Assembly: GCA_030704615.1 (NCBI GenBank)
Contig: CM060732.1
Location: 71,777,053 to 71,841,052 of the forward strand
Direction: 5' to 3'
DNA from: Takakia lepidozioides
Taxonomy: Eukaryota > Streptophyta > Takakiopsida > Takakiales > Takakiaceae
Length of the DNA stretch: 64,000 bases
Shown here: piece after piece, positions 10,970 through 23,398 of the stretch
How positions within the stretch are numbered: the stretch's first letter is position 1
How the letters are laid out: each line of letters opens with the position of its first letter
Program-made: the position numbers and the translations under genes
The notes under the pieces: model-generated
What the model was told of the DNA's origin: nothing
Databases searched by the model: none
The model's input: only the letters and a program-made list of their open reading frames with translations

Positions 10970-11145
10970 AAGTATGATGCGTCTTGAAGGGAGCATAACT
11001 TGTGGTGTCACTTGACCCCGAAGGACTACTACCTTCCAGTAGGAAGGTGGACACCTTCATGACACACCAGACGGTGGTTTGAACCCACAACCACATCCAA
11101 CGTGGTATGTGCCCATTACCACTGGGCTACATGCTGGTTGTCGTG
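10970..11145 (-). mobile_element. tRNA-derived SINE, family 1, copy b
   Basis: Same element as at 10272-10462 but inverted. The plus strand shows the tail complement first, then the complement of B and A boxes (GGTTTGAACCC, CCACTGGGCTACATG). It is flanked by a 14-bp duplication with one mismatch: TTCAATCCTTGGTA (10956-10969) and TTCAATCATTGGTA (11146-11159). Confidence 0.85.
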
Positions 11146-11392
11146 TTCAATCATTGGTAGAACTAGGTCTGTATGTTATTCCGTACTACTAGTGATAGCT
11201 TTTGAGAACGATGTTCAAAATCTTGAAAAAACTCAATGGAGGAGTACGATCCGACGGTACTTCTACCGGATTCACGGAGCGTTGGGGTTAGAGCTAACCT
11301 TTTTCTTAAGAAAAAAATAAATTTCAAAAGGAAACATACCTAGGAATGACAGCTCAAAAATCAGGCCCCTTAATTATAGTGAGAGGAGGAAA

Positions 11393-11548
11393 AAACCTCT
11401 TTCACAGTAATCTCGCCGTGAAGGCTTGCTGATGGGACACCACCCAAGGGAAGGGGGATAAGAACATACCACACCCAACAATGTAGCATGATTTGACCCC
11501 AGAATCATCTGGATAGTGCTCAGGGCACTTATCCAACTGAGCTACTCA
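11393..11548 (-). mobile_element. tRNA-derived SINE, family 2
   Basis: On the minus strand: TAGCTCAGTTGG (A box), then GGGGTCAAATCATGC (B-box region), then TACATTGTTGGGTG and a GGTGTCCC segment. The same order is seen at 60970-61087 (GGGTTCAAATCCTGCTACC). This distinguishes it from family 1. No target duplication was identified. Confidence 0.6.
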
Positions 11549-11596
11549 ATAACATTGAATGTGTGAAGAATCAAAAAGAAAGAAACAAAGCGATAT

Positions 11597-11822
11597 TAGA
11601 GCAGATTCGCAAAACAAAATTTCAAAATTCAGTTTTGTTATTATTGTTATTTTTTGCGGGCAGCTTAAAAAATGACAAAGATGACTCGGCTGGGTTGAAA
11701 GGAAGGAACTGCTATTAGAGCAGATTTGCAAAATAGATCCTCAAATTTCAGTTTTTTTTTCCTGGCAGCTTTAAAAAATGATGACCGATGATGTGGCACT
11801 AGGGCACTCTATTCCTGCTCTA
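11597..11822. mobile_element. MITE-like element, second copy
   Basis: Starts TAGAGCAG (11597-11604) and ends CTGCTCTA (11815-11822), with a second internal TAGAGCAG start near 11715. The leading sequence TTGAATGTGTGAAGAA upstream is shared with the copy at 10772. Confidence 0.45.
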
Positions 11823-12319
11823 CACTAAAACTAGTCTCTGACCATATGTTGTTACTAGAATATCTGGGTTGGGTTTGAAGTGGAATCTAATCACCGCGCT
11901 CAAATGTATAATGCCTTAGAGTCCGATGCGTCATCCACATATCACACTAATGGGCCCGAGCCCACCCAGATAGATGGAGTCCCATAGGATGACGAAAAGA
12001 TTGAGTCACATTCGAGTAGCATTCAGTTACAAGCTAGTTGATTCGCATTGGGGCAAAGAGGACTCGATTGAAGGCCCGTACCCACTTTGTAACTTTTGCG
12101 TACCATGATTTTCCTCCCTATTCCCAAGGAAGGGCCCTCGAATCTTTCCAAACATGGGCCTATCAATCAAATTGTTACAAAATGCACCCACTGTAGCCTA
12201 ACGTTTGTTTAGGCTTTTGGAGAATTAATAGTGGGGCTAGATTTTTTGGTGGTGGGATATAAACATGAGACCCTTGGGATTGATATTGATGTGGAGATTA
12301 TGACAGAGAGTTCTGGATC

Positions 12320-12485
12320 CTTACATAACCAAGTTGTAGCCCAGTGGTAATGCACATACCACCTCGGAAGTGGTTGTAGGTTCAATCCACCTATTGGTGA
12401 CACAAAGGTGTCCACCTTCATACTAGCCCTTCCGGGTTAAGAGACACCATAATTTACGCTTTCTTAGGAAGACGTCATGTATTAT
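12320..12485 (+). mobile_element. tRNA-derived SINE, family 1, copy c
   Basis: GTAGCCCAGTGGTAATG (A box), GGTTCAATCC (B box) and the tail with TTTACGCTTTCTTAGGAAG in place of the usual hairpin, so the hairpin sequence is partly diverged. It lies directly upstream of the MULE-like element at 12533. The target duplication is not clear. Confidence 0.75.
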
Positions 12486-12532
12486 CAATATATGAAGCAA
12501 TGTAGTTTTTTTTGTTTTGTTTTGTCTTATAG

Positions 12533-13090
12533 GGAAGGTAATAGGAATAATGTAAGAACTTAATGCACATGTGTAACCTCTTGACAGGATGGTATGCCGG
12601 TTTCCGGCATGTCAAATCTTTCCCACCCTCTCTAGAGAGTGACATGGAACTGAAGTGTAAACTCCAGTCGGGGTTACATTGGGTTACACAACGAGGTGTG
12701 TAACTCCACTTGGGGTTACATTGGGTTACATTGGTCAATGTAACTCACACTTGGTCTCGAAATTTGACTAAATCCAGATTTGGCGAAGTATAAAATGGAC
12801 TAATCAGAGTTACAAAGGGTTACTACACCCATTGGAAGGTAACATCAACCAGGGTTACACTACAAGAGCCTCCCATCAAGAAATGAACCCTGAGACTCAC
12901 CATCTACAATGCTATAACCCTACCATCGGGCTACCCACTTGGATTCTTGAGTATTTAACAGTGAAACCAAGGTAAGAGTGGGTGGGGAAGATTTAACAGG
13001 GCCCGTTGGAGGAGATGCTTCCGGAATCCGGGGCAAGTGCAGTCGAGCACATGCGTCCATTAAGTTCTTACAATATATCTATTGTCTTCC
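12533..13090. mobile_element. MULE-like non-autonomous DNA element A
   Basis: Inverted terminal repeats of about 40 bp: left begins GGAAGGTAATAGGAATAATG, right end reads GGAAGACAATAGATATATTG on the minus strand, and both continue into TAAGAACTTAATG. Flanked by a 9-bp direct repeat with one mismatch, GTCTTATAG (12524-12532) and GTTTTATAG (13091-13099). A 9-bp duplication is the hallmark of Mutator-type transposition. The interior has repeated GTTACA/TGTAAC motifs and no transposase. Confidence 0.8.
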
Positions 13091-13664
13091 GTTTTATAGC
13101 GTCGAGATACCGCGGGTCCAGCCGTGGTGCTTGGTATGACCTGTATACATAGAAAATTGCATCTGGTCTTAGATTTCAATTTTTCACACATGGGCCAAAA
13201 GTACAGGCTACCCACTTGGGCCTTGACATAGGAGACGCACTTGGATACATAGAAGATCTTACACTCGGGCTTAGATGACACTTGACATTTGGGCACATGC
13301 TACCCTAGAGGGTCGCATTTGGGCCTTGACATAGGAGACGCACTTGGATACATGGGGGATTGCAATTGGACTTGGATGATACTTGGGCCAACGGCACACA
13401 AGCTACCCTAGTATATTATATTGTAATTGAGGGTCCATGGAGAGTACTTCAGAATTGGATGCCTGATAATTTCCTTGGAGAGTCTGGGATGTTTGCTCGA
13501 GAACTACAATACTTTATTTTTTCTTAATAAATGAAATGCCCGGTGCCTGCTGTTATCGGAAATCCGCCAATAAACCAAATTTTTCAATGAAATTTTATAG
13601 CTGGTGAAAAGAGGTTTCTGTCGTTGAGGTTGCTTGAAAAAAGGTGAAAAGAGGTTTTTGAAAG

Positions 13665-13860
13665 GTTTAGGGTTTAGGGTCTAAGTTAAATTTTTGGGTT
13701 TAGGTTCAATTAAGTTAAGTTTAGGGTTAAAGTCCAAGTTAAACTATCTGGGTTTAGGTTCAATCAAGTTAAGTTTAGGGTTAAAGTCCAAGTTAAACTA
13801 TCTGGGTTTAGGTTCAATTAAGTGAAACTATTTGGGTTTAGGCTTTTGAAAGGTCTACGG
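13665..13860. repeat. Telomere-like tandem repeat, 54-bp unit
   Basis: Starts with two TTTAGGG-type units (GGTTTAGGGTTTAGGG), the plant telomere motif, and passes into a 54-bp unit beginning GGGTTTAGGTTCAATTAAG. That unit is present twice nearly perfectly (about 13697-13804) and then partially. It looks like an interstitial telomere-like block amplified together with a spacer. Confidence 0.75.
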
Positions 13861-13879
13861 TTTAGGGTCTAAGTGACAT

Positions 13880-14190
13880 TATTTGGGTTGACTGTGAGTG
13901 CGGTAAGGATGGCGTGGTTTTTGGGACGGTGGACCAGGCTTGTCCCGACAGGGACAACGACTGTCCCGTCACAGTGCGTGTCTCTTGTGTAAGAATCTCG
14001 AGGGACGCATGGAACGGTGTGCAGGCTGCTTTCACAAGAGACAAGTTGGCAAGGTTCCAAAAGGATGCTATAGGGATGACGTCCCCACACACCCTGGCCT
14101 TCGAGAGCTCTTCTTCTCACCAAAAACATCCACAGAAACCGAAGAACCCCACTAATCTAGCTTTGTTTCTAACTCATAAGCTTTGGTCAT
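13880..14190 (+). other. Possible decayed coding remnant
   Basis: Two overlapping plus-strand frames (13914-14192 and 13940-14155) cover a more G/C-rich patch. One contains CLLCKN and RCAGCFHK, reminiscent of a zinc-binding segment. No family was recognised and there is no convincing start or splice structure. Confidence 0.2.
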
Positions 14191-14192
14191 GA

Positions 14193-16787
14193 AAATGTTG
14201 TCGTTTTGAACTAAGTAACAAGGGAACTTTGAAGTTCTGGTTGAGTTGTAGAGAGCTTAATTTCACTCCAGAGAAGAATCAGACAACTCTGGTCAGATTT
14301 TTCCTTCGTAGAGATTTAGTATCTATATGCAACTGGTGTGCATTACATTCATGAAGAAAACAAAACATGAAGCCTCGTTCCGTGTACCGAGTCTGCCGTG
14401 CACTAACTTATTGATCATGCGATGAAAGTCCAAGATGCATAGTACACGCAAGTCTAAGGATATCTTCCTACGGACGATGCCTGCAATGGTCGGCTCAGAG
14501 CCCAAGGAGAGTCCAAGATGCCGGACAATGCATACTAGTAGGAGTCTAAGGATATGCTCCTGTGATGGAAGTCCAAGAGGCCAGACGTCCAGTCGACACA
14601 GATATATCCTGCATGTGATCAAACGGATAATGATCAATCCATTGAACAAAGCAGGTATAAAACCAACCTTGAGATGATAAGCTAGAAATCTCCAGGATGC
14701 GCCCTGTCTAGGAGCTGTAAGGTAGTGATATCCCAAGGTGGTGGAGTGTTTTAGATTGTCTAGCCTTCACAGTTCTGTCTCCAATGAAAGAAGTGCATGG
14801 CTGCATTCCAACTGTGAACTTTTAAACTCGTGAACATCAATACTAGTTAAGATTGTGATAGGCAAGATCTGTGCCAATTCGAACCTTTTAAGGAGTGCTA
14901 GTATCATCAAACAGATGCTGGCTGTTACGAGTTCAGCCAAAGGATTTATTAGTGATTGCGACAATGTCTGTCTCTGTGGATCAACCGCACGGCGCCAGCA
15001 CACAGACAGCCAACCCATCGAGGCTCTAGACTGTAACTAGAACTCAAGATTCTGTATCAAAATTAAATCATGGCCAGAGGTATGAACCACTGCATGGTGG
15101 GCATACTGATCTGTACGATCTGTATGCTGTCGATTCCTTCATACTTCTTGATGGTACGCTGAGCATACAAGGAAATTTGAAGAGTTCTCCACCCAGGGTG
15201 AATCTCAAACCAAATATCTAGATGTTTAGAATGTATCGCTCGAGTGAATTGCAAATTCTTCCATCTCCAGATGATAGTAGGCGACAACTTGACGTTTCGG
15301 GAACTCGACAACTCAACTAGTACGGGTTAGTGGGACATCGATTCCATGGATAGGGAGCAGATCATCAACTACTACGTCCACTGCTCAAGGTCTGACCAAC
15401 TGTGCAAATTTAGTTCCGGACGCAAGGAGGTTCGCACCGGTACGGTTCATTGAAATTTTCGGAATTCAAAGTACCTGCTGAGCCAGCTTGAAAGCTAGCT
15501 GCACACTGAACATGTAGATACTTAACAGTTGACAAACGAGTTACGCACACTTGATTTGATGGTCGACGAAGGAAAAGTAGATTAAGTGCAATCTGCTCAT
15601 AGTGAAAACTTCAAAAATTCCAATGTATGTTTGAAAATTTCCGATTTTTTCTTGTTTTTGAATGCGATAGCAATGTTCATTGGTTTATACGGATCTTGCT
15701 TCGCAACTCGTCTGAGCAATGTTGTAAGTCAGCTACAAGCGTACTGCATATTGCAGTCTAGTCGACATTCATTCGACCATGCTGGCTTCAGGAGAATTGA
15801 CCCGTCACAGATCGACATACATGTGCAGGTCTTTATTGAGCTTGACCAGTGGAACCTGGGCCTAGCAAACAAACATGTACAATCGACGCATGAAGCTCGA
15901 CGATTGCAAAGAACAGGTGGTCAATGCCAATCAGGAGCTCAACAAGCTGTACTTACACAATGTAAGAGTATGTTAAGAGCAATGGATGCACATAAGTTCG
16001 CATGTGCAATATATTGCAAGCAAACTTCATTTCACGCTTGATAATTGCATCTTTGAATTTTGCTCAGGAACTGTACCCCATTTGAAATCAACATCTATGT
16101 ACCATAGTGAGCAGCGCAGGCAACTTCATTACTTCAAGAAACGCAAGTACACGTATCATTGGAGATGTTGCAATTGAACCAGACGTCAAGAAACGATAGA
16201 TCATCGGGACTAAAATGGCATAGTGCACAAGCTTGCAAAGAGTACAATGTCGGACCAGGAATATAGGGTTCCCGCTGTTCAAACTTTCTAAATCAAGATT
16301 GATCTGAATATCTAGAATGCAAATTCAAAACTTCGATTTGGTTACAGTACAACTCTACTAGGTTTCCTTCCCAAGCTTGAACTCTATGCGACGGTCCTCC
16401 AGTACACATCACAATTTGTGTAACTCGCATTTGTTCGACTGACCTACCTACGATGTAGTAAAACGTTCTTTTGGACAAATGCGATCTCTGAATGCACAAC
16501 ATATATATATCTATAACAATCTGAACAAGTGAATCACAGTGAACTGTATACAAATCTTTGGACCTTTCAATGGTGCGGCTACTGGGCAACCGGGGCCTGT
16601 CCTAGGTAGGTCATTCTTCTGATTTCAAGCAAGCTAGACAAGCACTCGACAAGCACTGGCCACTCATGTATTTTGAGTTGAAGGAGTGGAACTCCTGGAG
16701 ATGTGTATATAGGAGTCCACACTTCGTGATAAGAATGTATGATCTGAAGAACCCAAAATGACCTGTTCCTGATGGTGGTCGATATGA
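14193..16787. other. Intergenic region without recognised gene
   Basis: No protein family recognised on either strand. An imperfect repeat of about 95 bp around GTCTAAGGATAT occurs at 14420-14590. A 151-codon plus-strand frame at 15586-16041 has a hydrophobic stretch near residue 25 but no other support. Confidence 0.4.
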
Positions 16788-18389
16788 TCAGTAGCTCCAA
16801 AGATGTGGCTCCCAGGCAGTGTTCCCTTCATCGCAACCATCTGAAGCAGATGGGTCGGGCCCTGGCATTACCATGCTGGGGGGTGGGAGGCACATGGCGT
16901 TATACAAGCTGACAAGTACGCTTGGCATGTTGAAGATCAAATCCTCATCCACGAAAACCGGCTGAGGTGCATCCTGTGACTCTCCAGCCTCCACTAACGA
17001 TATTGGCTTCTTTGGACACAGATTTTCAGCTGCATTCGTTGTGGCACTACAGTCATAGTTCTTTCTGTGGTTAACCACACGGTGTGAATTTGACGCCATT
17101 GGTCTCTTCCCCGAATACCTCGTGCCCACTGTGACAGATTTCGAGGTCTGTTTCGTTTTACTCTCTCGGGATCCAGGACTGCTCGATTCCGTCTCGAACT
17201 GCAGTCTGTCGATTGAGCCTGTTGAATGGCTTCTAATGACCGTCAGGCGACCTGGTCTCCGCTCTGTACTTTTCGGTGTAGGTCGACCACTTGGCATTGT
17301 AAGGTCCGAGTTTCTTATCTTGATCGTCGTCGAGCCACTGCCAGATGTAACTGGTAGAGGCAGTTTCTTCTCTGATAAATTAATGACTTGAACACTACAA
17401 CCGGAAGATGGCGCAACAGATGCAGCTTTCTGCATTGTCGTAGATGGCTCAAGGTCAGAGCTGGGCGCCGGTATTTTCTGATGGAAGGTTGGGGTCGGAC
17501 TGCTCGGGGAAGAATTGTCCGCGGTATGCAGGGAGGTCGTTGTTCTCGATGACGTAAGAGCCTGCATTGAAACACATCTCTGCATCTTCCCGCGTCTCAT
17601 TCTGTTTGCAGCAGCAGTAGCTGTTGCCTGGATGGATTTGTCAGAGAGGTCCACAGGGCGGGGGAGGGATGCAGCCATCTCAGGGAAATTAAGCGGTGTG
17701 TTAAGCCCGCGGAGTGCGAGCGCTGCAGCGTCATAAGCAAGAGCGGCCATCTCAGGAGTAGCAAAGGAGCCTAGCCAGATACGGGATTTCTTTTTCGGTC
17801 TTCGTATTTCAGTGACCCAGATGCCCCAAGGTCTTCTCCGTACTCCTCGGTACACTGGGTGGCGAGTGTCCCCTTCACCATAATTTAGCTTCACAGTCCG
17901 TTTTCTGGCTTCACCTAATAGATCTGGCACCTCTTGCTCGCTCGAGTCAGGCGAGAGAGAGTCATGCAGGGCTCTGCAACCTACGGAGCCAGGATCCCAG
18001 CCCTCTGGACTGTGCACCAGTAGCGGTAGACGCGATTCAGTGCCATCCTCAGTAATGTCCGACATAGAGCGTTTGCGAGAAAAAGGAACCTCAGATCGCA
18101 CCACAGTGCAGGAAGGCGAGAGGTTAGCACCGTGAGATGAACTACAGGTACGCTTCGAGGCCACAGAGTCGTCGGATGATTCCACAGAGACGGAAGTAAA
18201 CGGTGAATTTGGTTGCTTCGTGGGTCCAGAGACGTTTGCGAGACCATAATACAATCTAGAAATCCAAAGCCCTGTGCTGTAGGCCAACTCTACAATTGGG
18301 CCTTTCGCGCTAGATCATATTAACATGTATCGCCCACCTCCAAAAGAAACTTTTCTTGCACTAGAAGGTCCTTCGAGAACGTACCGCAT
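16788..18389 (-). CDS. AP2/ERF-domain transcription factor (DREB-like)
   Basis: Nuclear DNA-binding factor. The AP2 domain spans about residues 145-202: [20 protein letters not shown], then [19 protein letters not shown], and LNFPE closing it. Val at DREB position 14 (WVTEI) is kept but position 19 is Arg instead of Glu. The C terminus is the acidic-aromatic LWSY ending seen in many ERF proteins; the rest is Ser/Pro-rich and low in complexity. The long frame has no upstream ATG before a stop. A two-exon model fixes this: ATGCG at 18385-18389, donor GTACGT, intron 18277-18384, acceptor CTACAG, giving a predicted 498-residue protein. Family assignment is certain; the tiny first exon is inference. 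Confidence 0.9.
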
Positions 18390-18466
18390 AGATGTTACTT
18401 TCTCCTTTCAGCCTGTAAGATTAGCTCCGTCTGCAAGTGAGAACATGTCAGTGATCGATGCCAGCT

Positions 18467-18474
18467 TATAAACT
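18467..18474 (-). promoter_or_regulatory. Possible TATA box upstream of the ERF gene
   Basis: The minus strand reads TTTATAAG about 80 bp upstream of the proposed start codon at 18389. The spacing is reasonable but the motif alone is weak evidence. Confidence 0.3.
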
Positions 18475-18479
18475 TCGCT

Positions 18480-21400
18480 ATATGAAACATTTAATCCTGG
18501 CAGAGCAAGTTCTGAGCGAGCATTTCATGAACATCTTGAGATTGTTCAGACTGCGAGTACTTAATCTGAAATGCCGAATTCTAAACGCACCTGAGCCAAC
18601 TGTCCAACATGATCCGGATACATTTTTGGCCAACCCCGCAAAGGGGTTGGCCATGTGTGAAATCTTAGTGTCATCAACATGATGCTCATATGTATGAGCA
18701 CTGCGTGTACTGGTTGCTCTGGACAGGAAAGAAGTATTGGAGCTGTAAGCTTCTGCAGCTGCAACAAAATTCACAGAATGAGTCGTTGTGCAGCACAGGT
18801 ACAATCAGCACCGATGGATGTCTGCGCTGGACTATCACCATTGTCCAGGTGAGATAAAAAATATCTCTCGTTTGGACAAGAAAACGTGTCATCAACATTA
18901 CCACACCTTGCACTAACTAGTCAGGTCTCAATACCTAGGCAGTGCCCACCATCCCAGGTATGTACCCCGGATCCACCATTGCCATGAATGGTGGTTACGA
19001 CCACCGGATTTCCTCCTTAGTCGCAGCATGTGGATGCAAGATCTAGTATACCATTGCAAGAAGTCTATATAGATATCACTAATCGCGATCTCAATACTGA
19101 TGTATCATGCTGCGCATGATACAGATATAAAGTTGTGCAGGAAAGGCACATCCTCAAACAAACCTGGGGCCTTTTACCTTCCAGGACTGGGAACTGTAGC
19201 CAGAAAATACTTGTTGTTGATAAAAAGCAGCACCGTTTTCCTCAGAACTGAAGGGCGCCGGACAAAAGCTCCTTAATCGCAGATTGTCCAACTCTTCTTT
19301 ACAGTGTCCCTCATTACACTGAGAAGGTCTGGACAGCACTTGGGTCTCTCTAACCCTCGGCCTACACTCTACCTAGCAGATCTCCACATACAGGAATATC
19401 TCAAGCCTCAAACATACACTTCCTTTCTCATTGACAAACTTGTTTATATATAGTCTTTCGGCCTGACTCCGATCTCTCCCTCTCTAGCTCTCTCTCTCTA
19501 TATGTGTAGATTCATGAACATGTAGGGGACTCTTTAAAAATATCCTATTCTGAAAGGTACTATCGTGTTCCTCTTTAATCTTTGTCAAAAACACGGCGAC
19601 ATGTACACCCATATGTTCTGCGTCAATCACGCTCCGTCGCTCTTCTGTCTGGCCCCAGAGCAGAACCCACGAGTTCTCACTTTGTGGAGAGTGCCTGCTC
19701 CACCAGTGGCCTTGCAGTCCCAGGTACTACTCAGTGGGGAGTCCGTTTTGAACAGATCTCTTGGACCCACCTAAGCATCGCCCGTGTACCACTCGAAATG
19801 CACCACCGTGCGACAAAATCTAAGGACTAGGTTCCAGGTAGGCGCTGGTGGACCCGACTTGAGGATACCAACCAATCGTTTGCAAACCAGCATGTTCAAT
19901 TATTTTGTGTCAAAGTATTTTGCTGGGCAGTGTATGTGACAGTCTCTCACTTCGTGACTCTTCATATTCACTTTCCAGGCCCCACTTCATAAATTGATTG
20001 CGCTGCGCAGTCACGTCAAGTGGCACCCGCACGCTGCAGGCAAATTTCTGCAGAAGCTCCTTCTCATTGATACACAAGCCTTCAGCACTTGAACTTGTCA
20101 AGTTGATTCAACGATTAGTATCATGTTTCCAGGCATGAACTGAATTACATTCTCGTTTCTTCTCAGATCATGAATGTCTTTAACCTTATGTACAATATGC
20201 ATACTATAGTGCTATTATTCACGAAGTGGTAAGTTAGAAATCGAGATAAACTTAATGAAAGTCTGAACTCTGAAGCTGACACAATCACAATAAGAATGTG
20301 GAGAGCTAGCCAATACTATTCCACCAGGCCAGTTGGATAGTTCAAGCAAACATGTTGGGGATCCATGGCCTGCAAAGACGGCAAGGGTAAAATTAGCATG
20401 CGCTTGTGTCGGTTAGAGATGGAATGATCATTTGAATAACAAATGCTACCTTGGGTTGCCGAGTAGGTGATGTGGCTCCCCCCCTCAATCATTTCAAGGA
20501 ATCCCACTGAAGTTTCCAGACTGACAAGCGGCAAGTTGCAAGGCGGCCCAGGAGTCCCTCGTGAGTGAATTGGTTGCGATGGTGGGGGCGTAGGAAAATA
20601 ATAGAGACTTAGGTATACAAGGCTAAAAGAAAAGGTTGCTCGCCGTAGTACCTGTATATTCTATATGCCCGGATCCCAATGTTGCTTGCTCTTTGTTTTT
20701 GCACAGTGCAGCACCCACCTTCTTAGGGGTACGTACTACGTACAGAACTTAGCAGCGGAGCAGTTGGGGCTTGCCTGCTTCAGTGATTTAAAGGAAAAAA
20801 CAGGAAAACATTCCAGAAGGTGCAGAAGGTGCACTTGTACAAGTTTGCAGTGTACTATCTTACAGCGGGCAGCTTCACTGACTTGGGGGCAGTGCAGTGT
20901 AACATCTCCTGTGTGGTCTACAACACTCCGAAAATAAGTACAGCAGAGACTACTCTTGCTATTTATCGACGTGAGGATTCCACGTGTTTGAGAGACTTGG
21001 CCCAAGATTTGGGGAAGGGAGAATGGTTGCACGTCTGTGCAGCAACTTCGTTCTCACATTTGACTAGCATTGACATGGCTTGCGCACCGCTGTGTTGCCC
21101 GGAGCCACTAAGTTATTTGTGTCTACGCTGTTGTCGGTGTCTGGTAATGGGTGAGGGCGCACGAAACTTCAGACCTGCCCATTCCACTGACAGCAGTCAT
21201 TAAAACCATTTATGGTTTCCCTCTCAGGTGTCAGTTTCCCTGAGCATACCAACCAGGAAGTAGTCTATGCCAATACTATGTCACCTCACTCCCTATTACT
21301 ACCGCTCGATCTTCTTCCTGCGTATTCCATTGGTCGATTTCTAGTCAATGGAATACCGGGTCCTCTGATCTTTTGCTCAGATTTTCTCACCACTAATAAT

Positions 21401-21950
21401 TTCTAGGAGTATGCCCGGAGGATCATGGAACTAACCCAGACATCCAGTTACCTCGGGGCGGAGGCCCTGACTTATGCCATGGACGACACCGTGTAAGAAG
21501 TGATTGTTGGAATTTAGAATCTTCAAAGGAAGGGCCGACATGCAGGGATTTGACTTAAGCACATTGTATTAACCTTTGACATAGACATTTTGATGAATAA
21601 CAACAAATCTCTGCCACACTAATCTTGGCATACAGTATGTGCATTCGAATTTCGAGGTTGCGTCTGAGGGTTCCGTTTCCAAAAGGCCTTTCCATGATCA
21701 TCGATGATGCTCACAGATTCAGATTGTTCTGAAAAGCGTTCCAAGTGTTTTGGGTGTTGACCATAAAAGAAGTAAACCAACCACAGATAAGTATGATGAC
21801 GCCAATCTCCTGCTCACCCAGACGATGATCAGGCAACAATGTGTTTTCATCGGGACTCAGCACCGTTGACCGTCACTTTATGTGGAAGAACTTCGTCCGT
21901 CGTTTGCGAGTTTGTCATTGGCAGGGACTCTCATAGCCAAGGCCACCGCC
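18480..21950. other. Intergenic region without recognised gene
   Basis: Only short, unsupported frames. A small CT-rich patch (CTCTCCCTCTCTAGCTC) lies near 19475. It is the upstream region of the ERF gene and may hold its regulatory sequence, but I cannot point to specific sites. Confidence 0.4.
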
Positions 21951-21964
21951 ACAGATGACTCATG

Positions 21965-22095
21965 AGGGATGCAAAGCCTCAACGCAGTTCCCATAACGCA
22001 GGACCTTGGCGCGTAGCGGTGTCAGGCCGTCCCTAAACGCCCGGTGGGGCGTCCGCTCGACGTAGTTTTCTAACGCAAGAGAACCTGCGTTATGC
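21965..22095 (-). repeat. GC-rich TAACGC repeat, copy 1
   Basis: Matches the complement of 61565-61700: shared blocks include GTTCCCATAACG, CCTTGGCG.GTAGCGGT and CTGCGTTATG. It is a dispersed, non-coding repeat with internal complementarity (TAACGCA...TGCGTTA). An open minus-strand frame of 188 codons (21960-22523) overlaps it but has no recognised homology. Confidence 0.6.
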
Positions 22096-22599
22096 AGATG
22101 GAAGTGCGTTCTTTGAAAGCTGCAACCTGTAGTAAGGGCGCCACCAATGTGGGAAGGCGCCACGAGAGCACGAAAAGGAGGAAAAAAGGTTGCACTGACG
22201 TCACCCTCTACCTTAGCAACCAATCCCTGCTGTTGAAACTGGGTCCACCAAGGAAGGACTTGTGTGGCCGCTCCCCTTGCAACGTTGGGAAGACCCGTTC
22301 TCCGACGTGCGTCCTCCCAACTGAGGCAAATGGTATGTGTGGCCTGGCCATCAATTGCTGTGATGGACTGTTGGAACAACCTCCGATTTGCACTCCGATT
22401 TGCACTGCTCGATAGTTTCAAGCTATCCAGATTCCGGAATCCGCAGAAGAAAAATGAGATTTTAATGAATTCATATAACATACTGGAGTCCGAACTGGGA
22501 ACCTCTCGTGAGGAACTTGGCATCAAATCAATTTCAGATGCTACAAGCTACAAGCTACATGCAAGATGCTCCTGGAGGACGGTACTCTGCCCGGCATGA

Positions 22600-23398
22600 G
22601 TCTTGCTTGTTTTTCCTTTATGTGTTTCTTTACCATTATAAGAGAAAAACAAAACAGACTTGTCCGAAAGCATTAACTTTGCGCATATTAAATGTTCTGA
22701 AATTCAGAAGAAAGCATTTGTTTAGTAGGGAGAGCAGGTGTGTCGTTGTCGCTGGTGCGGAGTGATGAGAGGTCCAGAGAAGGCCCTAGCCATCGACCTG
22801 TCTCCATGTAGTTGATGTGAGATTTCCACAGAGATGTCGGAACGGCATGGGCTCGTGTACTTTTTGGAAAGTGCAACTGCGTACGACTCACTGTAGTCTG
22901 CGACCAGTAACTCGTGTGACCCAGTAAGGACTCTGGAGACCAAAGAAGAAATTCTTCACAAACCTCCCTAGAAAACGCCTTTGTTCATAACTTCCGAACC
23001 AGATCAAGTGCTGATCCAAACAACTTGTAAGTATCAGGGGAAAAAACTGATCACCTCCCAACTCTATCGCCTCACACTCTACCTCTTACCGCGGACGCAC
23101 TTTTAATGCTATTGGCTCTTGTATATTTTAATGCTATTGGCTATTGGCTCTTGTAGTCTGTGACGGATACAAGATTCAATTTTTGTTGGATTGATATGTC
23201 ACCCCAGCTGATGTCACCCCAGCTGATGTCACCCTCATTTGATGTTGCCTCACTCTTTAACTCTCTGTCACTTCTTTTTGCAATTTGTATACGCCAGTCG
23301 AATTTCTTGACACCTACTTGGAGTTACAGCAATTGGGGTGACACTCCCTTCAGTGTCACTCCTGTGTCACTCCGGCTCACTGTTTTTAAATCTGGCAG
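22600..23398. other. Non-coding stretch with GTCAC-type short repeats
   Basis: No gene. It holds a 15-bp unit ATGTCACCCCAGCTG repeated just over two times at 23196-23232, and many scattered GTGTCACTCC-like words that also mark the interiors of the MULE-like elements. Confidence 0.4.

Noticed and set aside
11503-11548. Functional tRNA gene
   Set aside because: Has A- and B-box-like words but no closed acceptor or anticodon stems; it matches SINE copies at 38495 and 60970.
15586-16041. 151-codon plus-strand frame with a hydrophobic stretch
   Set aside because: No family resemblance, low-complexity surroundings, and its opening codons look like chance.
21960-22523. 188-codon open frame on the minus strand
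   Set aside because: Overlaps a dispersed GC-rich repeat, has no recognised motif and no transcript signals; length alone is weak in GC-rich DNA.
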